This document shows, one piece after another, positions 12,729-25,820 of a stretch of DNA of 64,000 bases; positions within the stretch are counted from its first letter, which is position 1, and the number at the start of each line of letters is the position of its first letter. The stretch lies in the NCBI GenBank assembly GCA_037976565.1, contig CP137666.1, forward strand, positions 55,732,740 to 55,796,739. The letters run 5' to 3'. Made by a program: the position numbers and the translations under genes. The notes under the pieces were generated by a model, which was not told the origin of the DNA, made no database searches, and saw only the letters and a program-made list of their open reading frames with translations. The DNA comes from Mesocentrotus franciscanus. Its lineage: Eukaryota; Echinodermata; Echinoidea; Camarodonta; Strongylocentrotidae.

Positions 12729-14279
12729 AAAATGTACAAAAAGTAGTACATGCACATGAAAATAATGGGACACTGGGGAATCCACAGATTCTTTACTCCC
12801 AGAATATACCCAATGCACTCCAGTTAAACCACATGTACCCTACTTTGTTTAGCTTTGATCCTTATTCTGCTTTTATTGCAGTACATTTCCTTAAACTTTA
12901 TATCTTTTTTTTTTAATTCTTGCTTTACGAGGCATAAGTACTTGACATACAGGCCCAACTTCAAGTTCAAGTCTGCAAGACTGCAATGGGATCAAAGTGT
13001 ATTCATATACATGTATCTATCACTTGGAAATAGTCCAATTCTATACAATTGAAATGTAAACAATGATTCAAAATAGAGCTATCTTGTTTATTTTTACCTT
13101 ATAAAACAAACTTTTATTAAGGATGGTCTGACCAATTCAACACAGCTATAGATCATATACATGTACGATCATGACAGACATAAAATTTCAATGATGCAAA
13201 GAAATACCTTGTATAGAGTGGAATTTTCTTTTAACAAATGGATTGATATACATGTACATGTATAGCCTCTTCTTGTGGGAGTCTACTCCCATTTAGCAAC
13301 AGTGAGTGATAATCAGGATGCAACAAACTTTCCATATTTTCATGCACTGAACAAATGTACACCTCAACCACTTTCATTTTTACTAAAAAAAGGTTAAATA
13401 GAAATTATAATATATCATTTTTACATGGAATTATGAATCATACAAATGGAATTCAAACTGACTGATCCTACTGATTTGACCCTTGTATGACATCATAGGA
13501 CCCTATCCAAGCTGTGTCATCCTACAAAGCAAACAATAGTTTTCTATGAACCCAGTGGGTTACCTCGGGTCAAGTTGGCCTCACACAACTTTTCTTCATG
13601 AAAAGTGATAGAGGTACAAGAGGTACATACATCAGAGTTTAAGTCATACAGTGTGTAAATTACCCCTAATTCTAAAATTGAGACTTGTCAAAACAGATAT
13701 ATCAATGGAGATAAAATACAGACAGAGTGGCAAAAAAACAATCATTAAATGTAGGCTACTTTGTGCTCTTTATGTCCACTGAAGGAAAAAATTTGGGATA
13801 AAAATCGGGACCTGTAATCCATGTCGAGGCGTTGAAGCACACATTGTATTTTCCAGTGTAACTAAACCATTCATGTCTTCTTTAGGTCTTCAGAACATAT
13901 GCACACTATTTCACTTCATTCACAATAAAAGGATGCTTGTAGCTCCTTCAAATTTCAACACTATCATTTTCTCAATCTAAAATATATTATAGGGGCCTAT
14001 GCTGCTGGGTAAAAAGAAAAGCAATTTTCTTTTTAAATACATTCATGACTTTAATTATTTAATCATGAATTTGCCTTTAGCCGATCTTTTGTGATCAGCC
14101 GAAATGCCTAGTGGCTGTACGGTACTTGATTAAAGATCACTCCCACACTTGTGCAAAAAGGAAGTTTACATGATAAATTTAATCTCAAACTCATTTTCTT
14201 TTGTAGTCTGGTAGATTATAAATCATCTAGTGCTTAAATTCTGTATTACAATCCAGCTGTTTTGGCGAATCAATAGGTA

Positions 14280-14430
14280 CATGTAGGTACATGTAGCTAC
14301 AGTCCAGACAGAAACCTCCCAACACTACACCTAACCCAACCCTAAACCTAAACCTAAAGAAAACCCAATCACAAACCAAAGCAACCCATATATATCTTTG
14401 ACAAAATAAGGCCCTGAGCATGTGTCGGAT
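14280..14430. repeat. Telomere-like CCTAAA/CCTAAC repeat block
   Basis: Contains CCTAACCCAACCCTAAACCT followed by TATCTTTGACAAAATAAGGC. The same order of segments recurs at 14940-15050. Confidence 0.5.
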
Positions 14431-14939
14431 CATCCAGGACGTTTAAATTCAACTGGTACTAACATGAATCATGAATTATACATTTACAAATACAAACAGG
14501 GCATGTTACCAGGTGGCACGCATCTACACTATACGGTATGTATTATCATAATGAGATGTTTGGAGTAATGTAGTGGTGTGACATTTAAACCTCCTGCAAA
14601 TATCATTGGTATATATATATTGGCTTAATTTTCAGTTTAATTCGACTCCCTTACCTCCACCCATATACACAAAGAAATGGGTCAGACCCTTCAGTTTAGT
14701 TAAGAATGCTCAACTGGAACGTGCACTCATACATGAACCAAGGCAGACAGAGCATATGACCGCATGCGATAAAGGAAAGGTGGAGAAGCAGGACAAAGAA
14801 GGTCCATTGACTAACAGGAAGTTCAGTGTACTTGGGACTATAAACATAATGACAACAAACGTCTTCCAAACGTGTTTTACAACATATGCTGCAGCGACAA
14901 CTGCTTCCCTATAATTTCCTACACTAACCAAATTTCAAC

Positions 14940-15050
14940 CATGGACCCAACACTACACCTATCACTATCTCCAACACCTAACCTAACCTAAAAGTCAATT
15001 GCAACCCTAACCCTAACCCTATTCCTTTGACGAAATAAAGGCTGGAGCAA
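14940..15050. repeat. Telomere-like (CCCTAA)n repeat block, second copy
   Basis: Contains AACCCTAACCCTAACCCTAT followed by TCCTTTGACGAAATAAAGGC, matching the tail of the 14280 block. It is a dispersed repeat, not a chromosome end. Confidence 0.55.
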
Positions 15051-16157
15051 TTATCAGAGGAACAAATGTCAGATTAACTCCAAGACCAGATTTAATCGGC
15101 AATGTAACTCTCAACGCCTTCATGGAGGCAGACAATGATTTATTCTCAACAAAATTTACCCTGTAAGCAATATGAAATTGTATTTTCTATAATATCTATA
15201 ATAGCTTGCTCTGTATTCTGCACAATTTTAGGCTTGTATATACATAACCAGTTCTCCATATCTAGGCCTACTAGGCATACATTTACAGGAACAGATTACA
15301 GCATACAAACAGAGCTACATAAATGTACATTGTATGCCTAAATGTACAGGAGATTCCTAATCCAATCATCATGAAAGCTAGATGAAACAAAACACCAATA
15401 TTTTTAAATTCAGAATCCTGTTCTGTTAGAAATGCAGAAATCATTAATATTTGACACCTTCCTGTAATAGTACACAAAGGGTGATGCTGCGATTAGTCAC
15501 AAAGTGACAATACCTACATGTATATTGCAATGATTGAATGAATTATTACAATAACTGAATTGCTTGTGCATTGACTCATCACATTTAGGTTCCTGGAAGC
15601 TGTACATGTATAACCAACTGACAGTACTTAACATAACATTAAACATATTAATTTGTCCTCCAATTCTACATGTACCCAACCATTTGAATGGCTGTATTAA
15701 GAATTGAAGAAATTTCTCCACATTGTGGTGACGGACAATACATGAATGGTAATCCAAGAATGATAGAATGTTAAGAATGTGTCACTTTCTTTAAAAATCT
15801 TAGGACTTGAATGGTATGAGGTCACAAAGGCTATGTTCAGAAAGTACAGCAACTGAAAGTAAACACCAGTAAAAAAAAAAAAAAATAGAAAAGATGCTGG
15901 AAGCATTGTGCCCCAAATTCTCAAGTCAAAATAAATGAAAGGAGCCCCTCTGGAAAAAAAAAAACCTCATTAATTTTCTTTAAAAGTAGCCATAAAATCC
16001 CCCCCAGGTATGGAGGAAAAATTTCATAGCAATGTATGTGATGAAATTAAGATGCTTGTACATGTTGTCATGTACACTGTATATATATATATATATTTTT
16101 TTAAAGTCTGTCTACATTGGAAAATTACCTGGTAACATACTGTACATGTATACTACT

Positions 16158-16294
16158 GCCCATATTCATAAAACCTTACTACATGTATTTATGTAGTTGT
16201 TAACTATGTAATTACAGGTATATACATGTAGGCTAATAAGCTATAGTAGTTTAGTTTAGTTGACAAGGCTTTGAAAGGTTTTATTAATATGAGC
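16158..16294. mobile_element. MITE
   Basis: The ends GCCCATATTCATAAAACCTT and AAGGTTTTATTAATATGAGC are inverted with few mismatches. The interior is AT-rich and contains TACATGTA copies. Confidence 0.55.
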
Positions 16295-17604
16295 CCTGTT
16301 ATCTTTCAGATTGTAGGATCTCCTGTTCAAGAAATTTATAACTGGAATTGACCCTATAGCAGTTAGTCAACAAAAGGAAATCAATCAAACTTGTTCCTGT
16401 TTGCAAACTTCTGATTGAGCAAATTTATCTCTCCCATCTGTACTCTGAACAAAATGTTGTGTCTATTTTTTGTTAAAGAATAAATCCCAAAGAGTGCAAA
16501 GGTCCAAGGATCATAGTCCAATCAGGAAATTCAGAATTACAACACATTAATATTCCCTCTTGTAGCAGCTTACGTAGATCCCTTGCAAATCACATGTAGG
16601 TGTTCACCTGTTCATTTACTAACATCAACTCCAAATATGCACTGTAAGTCACAGTGGTTGGAACTTGAATTTAAAGATGCAATATTTTATTCAAAATTAT
16701 ATGTATATAAAATATACATGTTATCAAAGTGTCATATAGAGAAGATTATTTGTAGAAAACAAATCTAAAATGTATTGTATCAATCCAGTCCTTAACATTT
16801 CATGATTTTAACATCCTAATTTTGACTAGAGAGCATGAAACATCTAATTCAAAATTTCAATTGATTTCATTTTTGATACTGTATATTGAGAAAAGTAATA
16901 AAATCATACAAATTCAGGCTCACAGGATTAGACTAAAATCTCTCTTGATGTCAAATCACAAGTTATTGAACTGGCAAGCATACTCTAGTCTTCATGACTA
17001 TAATATTTCAATTTGATTGATATACATGCGCCAGATCACTATTTCCTTTCTGGTTTGTAAAAAAGAAAAAGTTTGTATGTACTCAGTTGTCAAAACATGA
17101 GATGAATACAGTACGTGTGACTTTATTCTTTTTATACTACCAGTACCATATATTAAATCCAAACTAATTTTACAATGCAATGTACCAAAGAAATATTAAT
17201 GCGTCAATGTTTATTTAAATCAACTTTTTCCCCCAGTCATGCAGGAGCCTTGTTAATGGACATTTAATCTTAGGATAACACAAAATCAATGTTTAAATCC
17301 CTGAAAATTGTTCATAATGGTGTCTCATGATATCAGCATAATCCCAAACAATGTCTGCAAACTGGAGCCAAACCTTGTGATTTCCAAAAAGCAAACAACG
17401 CTCAATGGGATAACAGAAAGGAAGTCAATTCCTTCCTCCTAGTTCCGGGGAAATTGTCACGATTCTCTTTCAAATCAGCTGCAAATTCAAATCAAATAAA
17501 CTCTCTTTCACTTTGTCTGCATTTAATACATTGTTATAAAACATTTTCTCTGGCAACATGTGCTCTGGGCTTTACTTCATAAAAGATTTACATGTATTAA
17601 AGGT

Positions 17605-17690
17605 TAGGGTTTGGGTAGTTATTAGTATTGAGTTTTAGGCTAAGTTAGGTTCAGCATGGACCCTGGGTTCAGGGTTAGGGTTAGGGTCCA
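17605..17690. repeat. Telomere-like TTAGGG-type block, opposite orientation
   Basis: Contains GGTTAGGGTTTGGG and TTCAGGGTTAGGGTTAGGGT. Inverted relative to the blocks at 14.3 and 15.0 kb. Confidence 0.5.
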
Positions 17691-17780
17691 GTGCAGTGCA
17701 GTGTTTGATGACTTTGGTCCAAAGATAAATTTTGTAGCGATATAACATTGACCAAGGAGCACTTGTCTAATTTGTCTTAC

Positions 17781-17846
17781 AGAGAGCTAGAAGGGCATTA
17801 ACTCATGTACTTTTACACAAAGTTACTGTCCTTTTGGCTCCAAAGA
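17781..17846. repeat. Foldback element, copy 7
   Basis: Left arm AGAGCTAGAAGGGCATTAAC; right arm AGTTACTGTCCTTTTGGCTC. The loop is about 25 bases. Confidence 0.6.
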
Positions 17847-17961
17847 GTCCAAACAGTTGGATTTATCTCCAGGGCATAATGTCATTGAACCTGTTGACAT
17901 TCACTGATTATTGATCAATGATGCAGAAATATTGACAGACGGATAGATGAAAATTGAGGAA

Positions 17962-18150
17962 GTGCATTAGCCCAGTAGTAAGAGCAGTAGTAAGAACAGT
18001 AGTAAGAGCAGTAGTTAGCCCAGTACAGTAGTAAGAGTAGTGGTAAGAGCAGTTGTCTTGACATCAGGTTTTGGGCTCAAAACCAAGCCAACATACTGGT
18101 ATCCCCAGGTTGGAGTAATGCAATCACCTTCAATCGATTCCCTGGTGTAC
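17962..18150 (+). mobile_element. tRNA-like SINE relic with expanded A-box region
   Basis: It holds an A-box-like TAGCCCAGTAGTAAGAGC, a later GTGGTAAGAGCAGTTGTCTT and, further on, CAGGTTTTGGGCTCAAAACC near where a B box would sit. Between them the AGTAGTAAGAGC unit is repeated several times (17972-18052). This looks like a SINE head whose A-box segment has grown into a minisatellite. It is not a functional tRNA gene. Confidence 0.45.
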
Positions 18151-18520
18151 CTACATTTTTTCATACACAATATGTATATGTACCTGTACTAAAAGTATTG
18201 AGATCAGAATCTTTCGCAAATTGCCAACGTTGTAGATCGCCTGGTTTTAGCCATGTTATTAAAATTAAGTATTAAAAAATACAAATATCAATCAGGAACA
18301 ATGCCACACTTCATGGACAGTTTCAATTCAGCTTCTTTCGTAAAACATACAGCTTTATTTGACAAAAAAGAGATAACCAGTGCCCCATCTTGAACAAATT
18401 GTAATTGACACATATTGATCATATATCCTCCGATCAATCACAAAGTCATGGTTGCCTACAGCGCATTTGCTATGGTAGGAGCTGCGATTGATAGTAAACC
18501 ATGTAGCAACCAATTGTACA

Positions 18521-18545
18521 TGAAGCCAGAAGGGCGTTGTGTCAT
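18521..18545. repeat. Foldback element, half copy
   Basis: Only the left arm TGAAGCCAGAAGGGCGTTGT is visible. The matching right arm is not found within 150 bases. Confidence 0.35.
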
Positions 18546-19130
18546 ATTATTTCAAACAGAAAAATATCAAACTGAACTTGTATGAGACTAGGCTCTGTGA
18601 CGTCCCACATATTGATGTTAATCATGCATCTTTGTTGTCATTCAATAATACCAGCAGATAGATCCGTTACTTCAGTTTCATGTTTTATGAATAAAATGTA
18701 CATGTAGACCATAATGTTGATATCAGTTTGTATTCTTCAAAACCACAATACTAAAATACTGGGATACAGCTTCAGTATTTCTTATATTTTTCCGGAGATA
18801 CAAACTTGAGATCCTTAATTTTTTAATACTTATTCCCAATATTATCTTTGTTATTGTTACTAAGTTATGAAGTCCATGTTGATGGTTTGTTTCCTTTCTT
18901 TAATTTAAATATCAATGTTGCATCTATATTACAAAAAACAAAAACATATTGATAATGGTTATTTCTCTCAGAGTCAGTGAGTATATGTTGACAAGTATTT
19001 CATATCAGCTATATCAGGCCACCTCACTAAAAAACACATTGCCTATCTTAAATGTATATGTATTTAACTGCAACTGACCTGCCCAGTACCATCACAAATA
19101 TGACAACAGTATTGATGCACACTAGTTAGG

Positions 19131-19503
19131 TTCACACGAAAGTCCGTACACTTAAAGTTTCGGTCGTGGTTTTAAACTTCAAGGTTATCTTGTAGTAATA
19201 CAGACTGTGCAGACACAATCGTGGTATGAAACTAATGTTTACTCGAAGTTATGAACCACAAGCAATCTTATAGTTAGCACAATATCTACTAGCCACAGGG
19301 GATCCTCACTCAAAGTTATGTGCTGTGAGCATGCAATCAGCTGGTACCTGTAATTCAAATTTCTGCTTGCCTAGCTTGTAGTTTAAAACTTTGAATATTC
19401 ATTGTTTCCATCTCGTGCTATTCTTGTTGTTAGTGGATCCTTGTTTAAAACTTTGAGGTTTCACAAACTGAAAGTTTAAAACTACGATGGTCCCGTGTGA
19501 ACA
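19131..19503. mobile_element. Inverted-repeat element
   Basis: Ends GTTCACACG and CGTGTGAAC, with longer imperfect inversion (ACTTAAAGTTTC and GTTTTAAACTTC facing GAAAGTTTAAAAC). About 370 bp and non-coding. A related half end, GTTCACACGCAAGG, occurs at 9420. Confidence 0.5.
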
Positions 19504-21754
19504 TGGCTATTATTTTCTTGTAATGAAGTCAAGGCCAGGGATTTTGGGTTATCTCTACAGCGCTGTGTTTCAAGCTTGAATAGCCATGTGTAACTGCACT
19601 TTTCTTTAAAGTTTGTATTTTACTTTGTATTACTTACTTCTTATTTTGACACACATTACAAGGTCTGCAAATTTATGTACACTGATAATAGACATACACT
19701 GTACACAACGTGCACTTCAGCCTAATAACTCCTTGGTTGTTCGGTATTATATTTTTTTAGTTAGCATACTGCACATGACATGACAATATTTTGGAAATTA
19801 CACATACAATGTATGCCTACATGCCTACATGTTTATATCGTTAGTTCCAAGTTTGTTATGAACTGTTAGACAATTAAACATGCATAACGGTATCTCACAT
19901 ACATACATACATGTATGAGTGCGTACTACACTCTTTGGTTCTGCACAGTATGCACGTACATCTAGAGTATGACTTGCTTGCATTAAAAAAAAACTAAGTC
20001 CATATGGTTAGGCATTAGAGTGTCTACAGGCTAACAGACTAGCATTTCTTGAAACGTGGGGTTACAGTAAATCAGTCAAATAAATGAAATAATAACCTGA
20101 TTTATAACTAAATTTTCTTCCCATGCATAAGCTCATAATAGCACTTGATACACATACACATTATAAAGTGCATATAATTTGATTTTTTTTTCTTCAGGAA
20201 GTAAAATCTCTTCTAAATATTTATATAATATTGGCTGCCCTTGAGTGGTTTATCAATATTATTATTATTATACATAAACAAAATTGAACTGCAGTTAAAT
20301 TTAAAGGATTGGAAAGATCAATTTATCAATCCATGGCAATTTTCCCATTTATCAGTGTCTCGACTAGTCTTAAAGTAACATTTGGCAAGTCAAAATGAAA
20401 GATGATTCAAGTTTTGAATATAAATTGGTGTTTAAATGCAATACTAGCAATGCATTTTACATCATATACTAGGGCTGTATTCAATTCAGTATGCGGATTA
20501 AGTAAGTAATATCATTAGAATTTACTTGGCTAAGTTATATGGCTTAACTCGTATTCAGATCAAATCTTAGCATTTTATTTAAGCAAGTCAACTTTAAGGC
20601 AAAATACTAACTGATAAGCATTGTGACATAACACGGTCAATAAAAAATTATGTGCAATAAATGCGTTGCATTAAATGTGTGCTTAGGAAATCACGCTCAG
20701 CGTGCAACATTGAACTCGATCAAAGAAAGGGAATCAAATACATGATTTTCTTCTCGGGGAAAAGATGCTCGTAGTCGTATGTATAATTTTCCTGTATATT
20801 TGATCTTTCAGAGCACAATTCTCAATTTCCTTTAGGCAGTGAAGTGAGAGTAAATTTGAATTACGACCAAGTAAATGTGTATACACAATCACAGATACAC
20901 AACTAGACGTAATGGGAGATCTTTCCACTGAAAATAACCATGGTAACCAATATGTTGAACTCTTGCGTCACTCAACATATGCCTGACAGAGTTGCCTGAC
21001 TTAAAAATTGAACAGACGATCATATCGAATCATATGCTGATATGAAACTATGTAGGCAGGAGGCATAATTGTAAATTTGTTGCAAATGCACCTTAGATAT
21101 ACTGTAGTTTATCAGTTTTCAAATAACTTCCTCTTTCAGTCTATGGTCTGGACTAAAAGCAAAAATACTAAGGATAGAAATTTATGATCTGACTCACAGG
21201 ATTTTACATGTTCATAGAATTATGGAGTTTCCTTTTTTAACCTCAATAGTCAAGACAAAACAAATAACTCTCTATTTGTAAGGGCCAATGTACAGATGTT
21301 CGAGCTCCATGGTTCAATCTAGGCCTACTATCTCCATGTATCTGCATAAAAATCCTTGCGCTTCATATGCACATACATGTACCAAGCGCAAAATTTATAA
21401 GAGGAATTTCCACTATATGATTCAATTGTCTTCAACCATTCAGAGATCCCTAGCAGTAAGATAAACTATAAGGGATGGTGTGTGCGCTCTATAAGTATAC
21501 ACTATTATTATTATTATTATATCAATTCTACTGACATGTGCTATGTACCCAGAAATTTCTTTACATTGTTTAAATATACTCTGATATCATCAAATACATA
21601 CAATACAATGTATCTGTGTATACATTGTATTTGAGATTTTGGCCTGGGTTTTCACATGACAATAGATGGAGATGAATAGCATGACTTTTCTCCTTAATAA
21701 ACACCTACAAAAACTAGGGGTGAATAATGATTTTGACATTCATGTATCATCTGT

Positions 21755-21785
21755 ATGGAGCTAGAAGGGCATTGAATTATTACTA
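21755..21785. repeat. Foldback element, half copy
   Basis: Left arm ATGGAGCTAGAAGGGCATTG without a recognisable right arm. Confidence 0.35.
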
Positions 21786-24572
21786 GATGTGGATTTAACC
21801 CATTACTTGTTTTCAACAGACAGTACATATTCACTAATCTTGTTGCCAAACACAGCCTGTCTGATGGGGAAAAGCAACCTGATCAACGGGTCATCACAGG
21901 GTGAAGACAAGAGAAAAATGCATCTTGGCTGTCAATATATGCACAAGCGCTCAACCAGCACAGGCATAATATACACATGGTCATTAAGTTACCCACCAGC
22001 TCGGTACACAGTGGGAGCCATTTTAACTGCACTTTCTTTCCACTTGTACATGTACAGTGTATGTGAAAGGAGTAATGGTGATTAGTGAGCATACATATGT
22101 AGCTTTAATGTGAAATGTGTCATAAGATGGTTTAAACTAGAGAAATTCATGTAGGTTGAAGTTGTCTTCATAAGTTCTATGTATTCAAAGTAGCCTTTAA
22201 AAAATTACATTATCAGACATAGGGCCTAATGTAATGCACACATTATGATAGTATATGCGCATGTACAGTATGTTGACTGTCTACACTACACCTTTTTGTA
22301 TGCACATTATAATATGATAATAAACTTTGTAAGTGGGTAGTACTAAATACAGTGTCGTAAGGCCTATGGCTAAGAATTTTGAAGAAAAAAGGAAGAAGAT
22401 AAATATATGGAATAAATTAATGATAGTCATTCTTTCTAATCACAAACCACCTCTATTCTAATGTACAATATATATCTAATATTTACACTTGTATGATCAT
22501 GTACAATGTGCCTTACAAATTACAAGCACATTACCACTTCAGTTAATTACTCATGTGGAAACCATTGACCATGGTTCAATCAGCCCATTGTCTCATCCTC
22601 TACCAGCTACAGTATGTACAGATACAGCTCTAAAGCACATGAGATGATCTTGTGGTGAGCACAATTGAGACTATGGATTGACTGACCCCTTTAAGCTTGA
22701 GGACAATGTCCTATTGAGTGACTGGTGTGGGGGAAAGATCAGTAGGATAAGCCCTGTGTTACACCATGGACTGGGGACAAAAGTCGGCAAGGTTCAATGG
22801 GTCATAGAGCAGAGTATTCATTTTTAACCTCTAGCCTAGCGCTGTATTGTAATGGTCTTTGTTCAATATTGGTCCTTTGACTCTACTCTCTAGACTCTAC
22901 CTTGACAAAGGACAGGAAATGGGGATGTATACAACTAGGAGCATACATGTACATTGAAGGGATGGGAGAGAATTGTTTTTCTCAGAAATTGTTTTTCTCA
23001 GAAATGGCTATAACAGTGAAAATACTAACAGGGCCTATCTCTCATATAAACAAATAAAAAACACATAACATGTATTGGCCCTACATCTATTAATTGCAGC
23101 ACCTTATGGGAGAATGCATGTACAATGTACACGTACCAGCAAAAAATATATATAATACATATACATGGGAGCGATGGGCAATTTAGCTCTCAAAAGCTCC
23201 AAAAGTGCTCTGGTAAAAAAAACAAAAACAAAAACAACAATAAAATACTTTCATATCATTTTGAGAAAATTGCATTTATACAATGCCAATTCCTAAATGA
23301 GCTCCTGTGAACAGAAAAGTATTTTTATGCTGCACTGTACACTTTGTATACCGGTAGACACATACCCGGTACTAGTATAAGCCTACACATGAACTCTGGA
23401 ATACAAGTACAATTCTGAAAATGGCTTTGAGTCAGAAAACATTAATTACAGTCTACTGATCACTGCTGAGGAGGATAACCCTTCCCTCCTCACATCTTCC
23501 AAGAGAGGGCCTCCCAAATCCATTATTCATCTCGGATGACTCATGATGTTATATCGAGGCATCTTACGTCTCTCCAACATCTCTCTCTCCTACGCACCAT
23601 CCATCTTGCTCCTAGAAGTGTTTGCGGTAGCATCCTAGTTGATGTGATCCGGAGACTAGTCTGTCTCCATGCAGTCCCCTGTTATTAGGGTCTCCAATCA
23701 TTCTGGCACTGTATTGAAGAAGCCGACTAGTACCAATTACAAGATAGCTTTTCACCATTTGCTAAATTTATAAATTTATGACTAGTTTAGAGAAGGTAAA
23801 ACATGTCTAGTCTTATACTGCAGTTTAGGTTACACTGACTCAAGCAAGCATGCATGTATGTACATTGTACAGGCATTTAAAGGGCAAGACAGTGTTTAAA
23901 AACTGGAACATGTTATTTGTCAGCTTGCCGATAAAGAAAGCGGGACAACAGACTTTCCACCAAAGCATTGACATCTATTACATTTTTGCCTGGGCTTACA
24001 TATACAGTGTACATATACATTGTACTTGAAAATCACGCCTAATTTAAAAAATCTATTCTACAGAGATTGTACAGTATGTTGAGGGACCCACCTAAAATGC
24101 CATATATGCTATCATCAGTTATGAGTGACTAGTACAGGAGCAGGTCAAAATACAAACAAACATTTCCCACATATTCAGGTGCCTTAATTTTTAAAAAAAT
24201 CTGAAACAAGCAAAAGTAGTAATCTCACATTTTGAACAATTTTCCTGAAAAATTTGTGAAAGCTTCCCATCCATAGATTTGTTTAAGGTGCCTTTTTTAT
24301 CTAAAAAAGAAGAAGATGATAGTGACTATATCTGACATCTTTAAATGTCAAGTTACAGGTATCAGCAGGATTCAGCAGGGTTCAGCAGGGTGCTTTTACA
24401 TGGAGCCAAACCTGCCAAACCCTTAGTTCACTAAGGAATATCAAGAAAAAAAATCTGGAAATATGCCAGATTTGCAGCATTTGCAATATTTTGTAAGATT
24501 GCTATGAATTCCAACATCTTGAATCCACATATATGGAGTGTAATAGTACACTACATGTACAATTGTACTTAT

Positions 24573-25378
24573 TACCGTAAATCTCCGTGTATAAGACGCA
24601 CCTTTTCCCGCCGAAATTTGTTTTGAAAGTCGGGGGGCGTCTTATACATGGGTACAATTTTTTTATTTTTTAAGTTTCGATTTATGCCCCTCCACCTGGC
24701 ACTGTGCCTGGCAATTTCCCCCAGCTCAGTCATACCACTCGGAAACTAGAACAACACTACCTGAATGTCCGGATTTCTGTTTGGACTTACAGGAAAATTT
24801 GTCTGTCATCTTTAGTTTTAAAAACAAATGTTCATTATTCTGATAACTTCATTGTTACTATTATGTTTGAAATGTTCATTATTCTGATACTTCATTCAAC
24901 ATTGTTTCTATTATGTTTGAAATGTTCCTTGTTCTGATACTTCATTCAAAATTGTTACTATTATTTGTGAAATGTTCCTTGTTCTGATACTTCATTCAAA
25001 ATTGTTACTATTATTTGTGAAATGTTCATTATTCTGATAACTTTATTCAACATTGTTACTATTATTTGTGACAAGTTTACAAGCAAAAATTGGTGCCTCC
25101 AACTGCACCTCGCAGTAAAATGAAGGTCCTTCCCCGCGTGGGTTTTTAACACAGACCTGGCTTGCTGCCTACAGGGTCGGGCAAAAAATTAAAAAATTTA
25201 AAAAAATATGATATCAGACTTCTGGGTATTGATTCCATCAAATGCACTACAAATATGCATCAAACTGAGTTTACAATTACATGTAAATTGATTTTGTTGT
25301 CTGACTATTCAATAAGTAGAGATTTTGTGCGGTTCCAAGAAATTCACTGTTAGGCTTAATTTCGTTTCCACTTACGGT
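24573..25378. repeat. Composite repeat with terminal hairpin and internal 50-bp tandem array
   Basis: The left end carries TTACCGTAAATC followed by a hairpin, GTGTATAAGACGCACC against GGGCGTCTTATAC (about 24589-24652). The right end carries CTTACGGTAA, so TTACCGTAA-type ends bracket the block. The block includes a tandem array. Probably a non-autonomous DNA element; terminal homology is short, so this is tentative. Confidence 0.4.
24826..25071. repeat. Tandem array, about 50-bp unit, five copies
   Basis: Copies begin at 24826, 24870, 24920, 24970 and 25020, each with AAATGTTC(A/C)TT(A/G)TTCTGAT, then ACTTCATTCAA and TTGTTACTATTAT. The first copy is about 6 bases shorter. Confidence 0.85.
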
Positions 25379-25559
25379 AAAGAGAAGGTTGAGTTCTGGG
25401 AAGAAGGGAAAAATAATTTGTGAGTGTTATCATTGTATTATAGTGTGGAAGAACATCTGAGAAAAAATGTTCCCTGAAAAGCATGGCTCTTCAAATGCCT
25501 TAATATTCTAAATATGGCATGTAACGTCATAAAAATTGGGACAGATTTTTATGCCACAT

Positions 25560-25820
25560 GTTCATGTAGTCCCATATATACATCTTTCTGTGTACAGAGC
25601 TTGTAACTTTACCAAGACTGGGCCAAATTTCTTATCATTTTGATGATTCCAGAACCTTGCAGTACACACCAATACTTACATGTACATGTATACAACTATA
25701 CATACAATTATACATGTATGTATGCTAGATAATTAACCTTTTCTGATCGATTCCACAACGTTTATTTCACAATGCAATCGCATGACCAGAACTCAACTTT
25801 ATCTTTAAAGGTGTAAAGGA
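25560..25820. mobile_element. Second, inverted and partial copy of the 2738-3124 element
   Basis: Shares, on the opposite strand, the order of segments of the first copy: ACATCTTTCTGTGTACAG, TTTACCAAGACTGGGCC, CATTTTGATGATTCCAGAAC, TCTGATCGATTCCACAACG and the end ACTTTATCTTTAAA. A TACATGTA-rich insert (about 25678-25728) separates two of the segments. Confidence 0.6.

Noticed and set aside
14995..15025. Telomere end
   Set aside because: Only about three hexamers, internal to the window and shared with a dispersed repeat.
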